Origin: Arachnia propionica
GTDB taxonomy: Bacteria; Actinomycetota; Actinomycetes; Propionibacteriales; Propionibacteriaceae
Reading direction: 5' to 3'
DNA: 64,000 nucleotides
Assembly: GCA_002748325.1 (NCBI GenBank)
Contig: PDSD01000039.1
Location: forward strand, 23,878 to 87,877
Each line of letters begins with the position of its first letter. The stretch's first letter is position 1. The notes under the pieces were generated by a model. The model had not been told where the DNA came from. It saw nothing but the letters and a program-made list of their open reading frames with translations, and did not search any database. Shown here piece by piece: positions 58,098-64,000 of this stretch. The translations under genes and the position numbers were made by a program.

Positions 58098-58808
58098 GTG
58101 ACTCACTCTCGCGTCGTGTTGATCTCTGGCGGTTCCCGTGGCATCGGGCGGGCGCTGGCCGCCCAGTTTCGGGACAACGGGTACCGCGTCGCTGCCACCT
58201 ATCGCTCCGGCGAGGTCCCGGCCGGGGTGCTGGGGCTGTCCTGCGATGTCACTGACCAGGCGCAGATCGAGGCCGCCTTCGGGAAGGTCGAACAAGAATT
58301 GGGGCCGGTCGAGGTGCTGATCGCCAATGCTGGCATCACCCGCGACCGCCTGATCGCCCGCATGTCCGATGAGGACTGGCAGGCAGTGCTCGACACCAAT
58401 CTGACTGGTACTTTTCGCCTGGTGCGTCGGGCAAGCCGGGCCATGACCCGGGCCCGCTTCGGGCGCATCGTGCTGATCTCGTCCGTGGTGGCCGCCACCG
58501 GCTCGCCGGGGCAGGTCAACTATGCCGCGAGCAAAGCCGCCCTAGTTGGGCTGGCACGTAGCTTGACGCGAGAGCTTGGTGGGAGGTCAATCACCGCCAA
58601 CGTCATCGCCCCTGGCTTCATCGAGACCGCGATGACAGACCAATTGGCGGCTGATGTGGCGGCTGAATATCGAGCCCGGATCCCGGCCGGACGGCTGGGC
58701 CAGGTCGACGACGTCGCTGCCGTCGCCCTATTCCTGGCCTCGGACGCCGCCAGCTACATCTCCGGTGCCGTCATCCCGGTTGACGGCGGCCTGGGCATGG
58801 GGAACTAG
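58098..58808 (+). CDS. fabG: 3-oxoacyl-ACP reductase FabG
   Basis: VLISGGSRGIGRALA; YAASKAALVGLARSL; GTG start. Confidence 0.95.
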   Translation: MTHSRVVLISGGSRGIGRALAAQFRDNGYRVAATYRSGEVPAGVLGLSCDVTDQAQIEAAFGKVEQELGPVEVLIANAGITRDRLIARMSDEDWQAVLDTNLTGTFRLVRRASRAMTRARFGRIVLISSVVAATGSPGQVNYAASKAALVGLARSLTRELGGRSITANVIAPGFIETAMTDQLAADVAAEYRARIPAGRLGQVDDVAAVALFLASDAASYISGAVIPVDGGLGMGN

Positions 58809-58819
58809 GAGGAACCGCT

Positions 58820-59593
58820 GTGGGAATGCTGACCGGCAAAAACATTCTGGTCACCGGGGTGACCGCAACGAACTCAATCGCCTATGCCGTCGCGGATATC
58901 GCGGCAGCCGAGGGGGCAGGTGTCGCGGTGTCGGCCGCCGGTAGGGCCGTAAGCCTTGCCCGTCGGGTGACCCAGCGGCTGGACCCGGTGCCGCCGCTGC
59001 TGGAGGTGGACGTCACTAACGAGCAGCACTTGCGCGACCTGCCTGCCGCCTTGCGGGAACACTTTCCGGACGGGCTGGATGGGGTGGTCCACTCGATCGC
59101 GTTCGCCGACCCGGAGCAGGCCCTTGGCGGCAAATTCCTGCACACCAATTGGGATGCGGTGGCGACGGCGCTGCAGGTGTCTGCCTTCTCGCTGAAGAGC
59201 CTGACTATGGCGGTTAAGCCATTGCTGCGGCCAGGGGCTAGCGTGGTCGGGCTGACCTTCGACGCCACCGTGTCATGGCCGGCCTACGACTGGATGGGGG
59301 TAGCCAAGGCAGCGTTGGAATCGACTTCTCGTTACCTGGCCCGCTATCTAGGCCCCGACGGCATCCGGTGCAATCTAGTCGCCGCCGGGCCGATTGATTC
59401 GCTGGCCAAACGGGCCATTCCAGGCGCGGAGCAATTCAACGGCGTGTGGTCCGAGCGGGCCCCTTTGGCTTGGGACAGCAAGGATGCGGTGCCCGCCGCG
59501 AAAGCCGTTGTCGCGCTGTTGAGCGATTGGTTCCCCGCCACCACCGGCGAGATGATCCACGTCGACGGCGGCCTGCACTCCACAGGTGCCTAG
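58820..59593 (+). CDS. fabI: enoyl-ACP reductase (FabI/InhA type)
   Basis: GKNILVTGVTATNSIAYAVA; DWMGVAKAALESTSRYLARYLGPDGIRCN. Confidence 0.95.
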   Translation: MGMLTGKNILVTGVTATNSIAYAVADIAAAEGAGVAVSAAGRAVSLARRVTQRLDPVPPLLEVDVTNEQHLRDLPAALREHFPDGLDGVVHSIAFADPEQALGGKFLHTNWDAVATALQVSAFSLKSLTMAVKPLLRPGASVVGLTFDATVSWPAYDWMGVAKAALESTSRYLARYLGPDGIRCNLVAAGPIDSLAKRAIPGAEQFNGVWSERAPLAWDSKDAVPAAKAVVALLSDWFPATTGEMIHVDGGLHSTGA

Positions 59594-59621
59594 ACCCGGG
59601 GCGGACTAGTACACTTGCCCC

Positions 59622-60416
59622 ATGGAGGTGTTGGCAGAGCTAGCGGGGGTCACGGTGAGGCGCGGCCAGACTTTCCTGATCGACGGCCTCGACCTCACCA
59701 TCTGTGACGGCCAACGCTGGGTCATCATCGGGCCAAATGGTGCCGGGAAGACCACGTTGCTACAGCTCTTGGCAGCCCAGCTTTATCCCACCTTGGGCAT
59801 GATGGAACTGCTCGACGAATATGTCGGGGCAGTGGACGTTTTCGAGTTGCGGCCCCGGATCGGATTCGCTTCGGCCGCGTTGGCGGATCGCTTGCCCAAG
59901 GGTGAATCCGTGCAAAACGTCGTCATGTCTGCCGCCCACGGGGTAGTGGGTCGCTGGCGCGAAGAATACGAGGACGTCGACGTTGCTCGGGCCGCTCAAC
60001 TGCTGGCGGCGTTGGGGGCGCAGCATCTCGCGGAACGGACCTTCGGCACGCTCAGCGAAGGCGAACGCAAACGAGTGCAGATCGCCAGGGCGCTGATGAC
60101 TGACCCGGAGTTGCTGTTGCTCGACGAGCCTGCGGCCGGACTTGATCTGGCTGGCCGCGAGACCCTGGTAGCCGCCTTATCTGATCTTTGTTTAGACCCA
60201 GATGCCCCCACCACGGTACTGGTGACTCATCATCTGGAAGAGATACCGCAGGGCATCACCCACGCGCTTATCTTGGCTGGCGGTAAAAAAGTGGCTGCTG
60301 GCCCCGTCGAGGAGACCCTTACCGACCTTTACCTGAGTACGGCTTTCGGTGTTAATCTTCGGGTGGAAAGACGGGATGGACGTTGGAGCGGACGGTCGGT
60401 GGCTAAACATGGGTAA
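59622..60416 (+). CDS. orphan ABC ATPase
   Basis: IIGPNGAGKTTLLQLL, LSEGERKRVQIARALMTDPELLLLDEPAAGLD; no adjacent permease. Confidence 0.88.
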   Translation: MEVLAELAGVTVRRGQTFLIDGLDLTICDGQRWVIIGPNGAGKTTLLQLLAAQLYPTLGMMELLDEYVGAVDVFELRPRIGFASAALADRLPKGESVQNVVMSAAHGVVGRWREEYEDVDVARAAQLLAALGAQHLAERTFGTLSEGERKRVQIARALMTDPELLLLDEPAAGLDLAGRETLVAALSDLCLDPDAPTTVLVTHHLEEIPQGITHALILAGGKKVAAGPVEETLTDLYLSTAFGVNLRVERRDGRWSGRSVAKHG

Positions 60417-60909
60417 TGCCATATCTGAGTGGCTGGCAGCGAATGGCTGGCTTGGCTGGGGCGCACTGGCCTTGTTGCTTGCTGCCGCAGAGTTGCTCAC
60501 CCTTGACCTGACGCTGTTGATGCTGGCGATCGGGGCCGTCGCTGGCGGGGTGACGGCGCTGGTGGTGCCTGACCTGTGGTGGTTGCAGATCATGGTGGCC
60601 CTGGCGGTCGCGGTGCTAACGCTGTTTCTGCTCCGCCCAACACTGCTCGACAAGGTTCGCAACGCGCCTGGTTACCGGTCGTCGCTGGAATCGCTCGTTG
60701 GCTCTACCGGTCTGGCTACGGCAGCGATTACCGCCACTGAGGGTGAGGTTCGGGTGTCCGGCCAGATCTGGCAGGCGCGTTCGTTTGATCCCGCAGTGAA
60801 GATTTTGCAAGGCCAACCGATAGAAGTGTTTGGCCTCGATGGTGTCACTTTGATTGTCTACCCGAGTGGTCCGGCTAGGCCGCCACTCAACTACCCTCGG
60901 CCCTCGTAA
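60409..60909 (+). CDS. NfeD-like membrane protein
   Basis: TM segments followed by OB-fold-like C-terminus (GSTGLATAAITATEGEVRVSGQIWQAR); upstream of SPFH gene. Confidence 0.88.
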   Translation: MGNAISEWLAANGWLGWGALALLLAAAELLTLDLTLLMLAIGAVAGGVTALVVPDLWWLQIMVALAVAVLTLFLLRPTLLDKVRNAPGYRSSLESLVGSTGLATAAITATEGEVRVSGQIWQARSFDPAVKILQGQPIEVFGLDGVTLIVYPSGPARPPLNYPRPS

Positions 60910-60921
60910 AAGGAGAAAGCA

Positions 60922-62082
60922 ATGGAGTTTCTGCAGGCTATTCCGGTGCTAGCGCTAATCGCGCTGGTCGTCATGTTCCTTAGCATGACGCTCAAGATCG
61001 TGCGGCAACAGCGGGTAGGGCTGGTCGAGCGGATGGGCAAATACCAGCGCCGCCTAGATCCCGGGCCGCACTTGCTGATCCCGTTCCTGGATCAGATCAA
61101 GTACATGATGGACATGCGTGAGGAGGTCGTGCCCTTCCCACCGCAGGGCGTGATCACCGAAGACAACCTGATGGTGAGCATCGACTCGGTCATCTACTTC
61201 CAGATCGTCGATCCGATCAGGGCGGCCTACGAGGCGCAGAACTACCGGGGCGCCATTGAACAGCTGACGATGACCACGCTGCGTAACATCATCGGCGGCA
61301 TGGATCTGGAGCGGGCACTGACGTCGCGCGAGGAAATCAACCAGAAGCTGCGGATGGTGCTGGACGAAGCCACCGGCAAGTGGGGCATCAAGGTTAACCG
61401 CGTTGAGTTGCGGGCAATTGATCCGCCGCCGACCATCCGAGACGCCATGGAGAAGGGGGCCCGCGCGGAGCGGGAGAAGCGAGCCCAGATCCTGTTGGCC
61501 GAGGGCCAGCGGCAGTCGCAGATTCTGCAGGCCGGTGGTGACCGGGAGTCGGCCATCTTGCGCGCTCAGGGTGACCGAGAGGCTGCGGTGCTGCGTGCAC
61601 AGGCTGATCGGCAGTCGCAGATGCTGCGGGCCGAGGGCGAGGCGCAGGCAATCACCACCGTGTTCAACGCGATCCATGCCGGTGAGCCGGATCAGGCGCT
61701 GCTGGCCTACCAGTACATGCAGATGCTGCCCAGGCTGGCTCGCGGCGATTCCAACAAGGTTTGGATCGTGCCCAGCGAGCTAAACGATGCGCTGAAGGGC
61801 CTGGGGCAGGCCGCGGGCCCGGAAACCGTCCGCGAATACGTTAGCCAGGCAACCAAGACTTTTGCGGCGCCGCCCAAGGTCGACGTGCAGGCGGAGATTG
61901 CAGAGCAGGCCGAACGGGATCAACAGCGTTCGCGGGAGACCGTGGCGCAGGCGATTCAGGAGGCCCAAGCGCTTGACTCAGGTGCCGGCGGCAGGGCGTC
62001 TTCCCGCAAGACCAGGCGCACCCGGAAACCAATGCAGGGTGGGCAGGCGCTCGACGCTCCTGGTGAGGACATCGCCGAGTAG
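60922..62082 (+). CDS. SPFH/Band 7 (stomatin/prohibitin-like) protein
   Basis: VRQQRVGLVERMGKYQRRLDPGPHLLIPFLDQI; EKRAQILLAEGQRQSQI. Confidence 0.94.
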   Translation: MEFLQAIPVLALIALVVMFLSMTLKIVRQQRVGLVERMGKYQRRLDPGPHLLIPFLDQIKYMMDMREEVVPFPPQGVITEDNLMVSIDSVIYFQIVDPIRAAYEAQNYRGAIEQLTMTTLRNIIGGMDLERALTSREEINQKLRMVLDEATGKWGIKVNRVELRAIDPPPTIRDAMEKGARAEREKRAQILLAEGQRQSQILQAGGDRESAILRAQGDREAAVLRAQADRQSQMLRAEGEAQAITTVFNAIHAGEPDQALLAYQYMQMLPRLARGDSNKVWIVPSELNDALKGLGQAAGPETVREYVSQATKTFAAPPKVDVQAEIAEQAERDQQRSRETVAQAIQEAQALDSGAGGRASSRKTRRTRKPMQGGQALDAPGEDIAE

Positions 62083-62106
62083 TCCCGGCAGGCATCCCGC
62101 AAGCAT

Positions 62107-63099
62107 TTAGGCGGGGCCCGGCGATCCGTCGCTGGGCCCCGCCGCTTCGTTATCGCGCCGCAGCCTTGCGGCCAGCCAGGCCCCCAGCAGTAGCTGCGCC
62201 TGGTGGTAGAGCAGCAGCGGCAGCACGATCAGCCCGATCCCGGTTGCCGCGAAGATGGTGCCCGCTATTGGCACGCCGGTGGCTACCGATTTGTGGCTGC
62301 CGCAAAACAGCAAGGCGATGCGATCCGGTCGGGAGAATCCCAGCAACCCAGAGCCGAACCACAGTAGGCCGGTGACCAATAGCAATACTGCGACAACGAC
62401 CAGCAGCAGCGTGGCGAGAACGGTGGGGGAAAGCTGCCGCCAGGCCCCGGAGTGGAACAGCTGGGAGAACGCCGCGTAGACCACCAGCAGGATCACGCCC
62501 TGGTCGAGATACTGCCAGCGGGGTTGCAATCGTTGCAGCGCGGTCGCGACCCGGCGATGCAACGCCAGCCCGATGGCGAACGGCAGCAGCAGCTGGGCCA
62601 CGACGCTCACGAACTGGGCTAGCCCGATCCCGCTGCGGGCGCCGCCCAGCAGCAGCCACGTCAGCGCGGGGGTCGCGACCACGCCAAGCAGGTTCGACCA
62701 GGTGGCCGAGACCATCGCCGCCGCGATGTTGCCCCGCGCCAGCGACGTCAGCGTGATCGCGGACTGCACGGTGGAAGGAACCAGGCAAGCAAAGACCACC
62801 CCTGGCAGCAGGCTCGCTGGCAGCAACGAATCGGCCAGTTGCGTGGCGGCTAGCCCTAGCAGCGGAAACAGCAGGTAGGTGCTAGCAGTGATCGCGGCCT
62901 GTAGCCGCCAGTTGCGTATCCCGGCGGCGACCTCGCCAAGCGACAACCGCACCCCGTAGCTGAGGAATAGCCCGAAGATGGCGACGCGCACCACCCAGCC
63001 CAGCACCGCTGCGGTGGGGCCCGAAGCGGGCAGCAGCCACGCCAGCGTAACGACCGCAATCAGATACCCGGTGAATGGGTCCATCCGCTTGAGACTCAT
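62107..63099 (-). CDS. bile acid:sodium symporter (BASS) family transporter
   Basis: Multi-TM SBF-like; start reassigned to ATG 63099 with AAGGAGG site. Confidence 0.85.
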   Translation of the reverse strand: MSLKRMDPFTGYLIAVVTLAWLLPASGPTAAVLGWVVRVAIFGLFLSYGVRLSLGEVAAGIRNWRLQAAITASTYLLFPLLGLAATQLADSLLPASLLPGVVFACLVPSTVQSAITLTSLARGNIAAAMVSATWSNLLGVVATPALTWLLLGGARSGIGLAQFVSVVAQLLLPFAIGLALHRRVATALQRLQPRWQYLDQGVILLVVYAAFSQLFHSGAWRQLSPTVLATLLLVVVAVLLLVTGLLWFGSGLLGFSRPDRIALLFCGSHKSVATGVPIAGTIFAATGIGLIVLPLLLYHQAQLLLGAWLAARLRRDNEAAGPSDGSPGPA

Positions 63100-63207
63100 G
63101 GGCCTCCTTCCCGCCGCCAACAACGCTAGACCAAGGTAGTCTCGGGGCGTGAGTTGTCCACGCCGCTATCCGCCCGCCACCCCGGCGCTACCGAGACCGG
63201 TGCTGCC

Positions 63208-63993
63208 GTGAGGTACGACATTGCTGACGCGGCCGACCCCCGGGTGGCCGACTTCGTCTCGTTGCGCGACTCCCAACTACGCAAGCGACTGGAGGCTGAG
63301 CGAGGCATCTTCATCGCGGAGGGCACCACCATCATCCAGCGGGCGATCGCGGCTGGCTGCCAGCCCCGCGCCTTCCTGCTGTCGCCGCGCTGGCTAGCCG
63401 GACTGGCCGAGGTGCTGGCGAACTGGCCGCAGCTTCCCTGCTACGTGGCTGCCGAGGAGATGGTGGAGGCTATCAGCGGCTTCCACGTCCATCGCGGGGC
63501 ACTGGCGGCCTTCGATCGGCCGGAACAGGCACCGTGGGAATTGATCGAACAGGCCAACCGGATAATCGTCTGCGAGGCGCTGGTGGATCATGCCAACACC
63601 GGGGCGATCATCCGGGTCGCTGCCGGGTTGGGCTGGGACGCGGTGCTGGTCTCTGCCGCCGGGGCCGACCCGCTCTATCGCCGGGCGATCAAATCATCGA
63701 TGGGGGCGAGCCTGCAGCTGCCGTGGCGCCGCCTAGCGGCCGATGACGAGCTGACCAGGCTCCGGCGGGCTGGCTTCACGCTGGCCGCGACAGTGCTGGC
63801 CGACGACGCCGTGGCATTGGCGGAGTTCTCGGCGCCCGCGAAGCTGGCGCTGCTGGTGGGCAGCGAGGGACACGGGCTATCGGCTGCCTGGCAGCAGCTG
63901 GCCGACGTGCGACTAACAATCGACATGGCGAACAAGGTCGATTCGCTGAATGTGGCTGCCGCGACAGCGATCTTCGCCTATGCGCTGCGGTAG
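63208..63993 (+). CDS. TrmH/SpoU family rRNA methyltransferase
   Basis: ANTGAIIRVAAGLGWDAVLVS; LLVGSEGHGLSAAW; VDSLNVAAATAIFAYAL SPOUT motifs. Confidence 0.93.
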   Translation: MRYDIADAADPRVADFVSLRDSQLRKRLEAERGIFIAEGTTIIQRAIAAGCQPRAFLLSPRWLAGLAEVLANWPQLPCYVAAEEMVEAISGFHVHRGALAAFDRPEQAPWELIEQANRIIVCEALVDHANTGAIIRVAAGLGWDAVLVSAAGADPLYRRAIKSSMGASLQLPWRRLAADDELTRLRRAGFTLAATVLADDAVALAEFSAPAKLALLVGSEGHGLSAAWQQLADVRLTIDMANKVDSLNVAAATAIFAYALR

Positions 63994-64000
63994 TTGCCGC

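Overview
This 64 kb window is a high-GC actinobacterial chromosome segment, almost fully packed with conserved housekeeping genes. In order it contains: the 3' part of the dcw cell-wall/division cluster (murE end, murF, mraY, murD, ftsW, murG, murC, ftsQ, ftsZ, sepF, divIVA); dksA-like, lspA, rluD, pyk, tRNA-Leu(CAA), an AmiR/NasT-type regulator and polA; a class F-like sortase, rpsA and coaE; a uvrB/uvrA/uvrC cluster; a BioY-BioM-BioN biotin ECF transporter; rapZ-yvcK-whiA; gap-pgk-tpiA-secG-rbpA; pgl-opcA-zwf; an ABC exporter; the sufR-B-D-Rieske-C-S-U-T operon; a NarL-type two-component pair; ABC-F, pgm, an RlmA-like methyltransferase and fabG-fabI; an orphan ABC ATPase with nfeD and SPFH; a BASS symporter; and a TrmH/SpoU methyltransferase. 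I saw no CRISPR array, prophage, transposon or obvious defence/BGC system. The most useful observations are: (i) rpsA is broken by an apparent internal deletion of about 70 nt plus a second frameshift near its 3' end; (ii) uvrB carries an exact RecA-NDp/PafBC-type promoter (TTGTCGGTG-N8-TAGAGT) and uvrA a degenerate one; (iii) a recurring TANNNT-N6/7-(A/G)TG arrangement at about 15 starts points to widespread leaderless transcription; (iv) a BioQ-like palindrome sits at the uvrC stop in front of bioY; (v) a proline-rich 20-codon uORF may be coupled to the SpoU-type rRNA methyltransferase; (vi) there is a candidate sRNA/operator locus and an unlisted small ORF flanking the two-component system. 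All calls come from reading sequence only; no database search was run.
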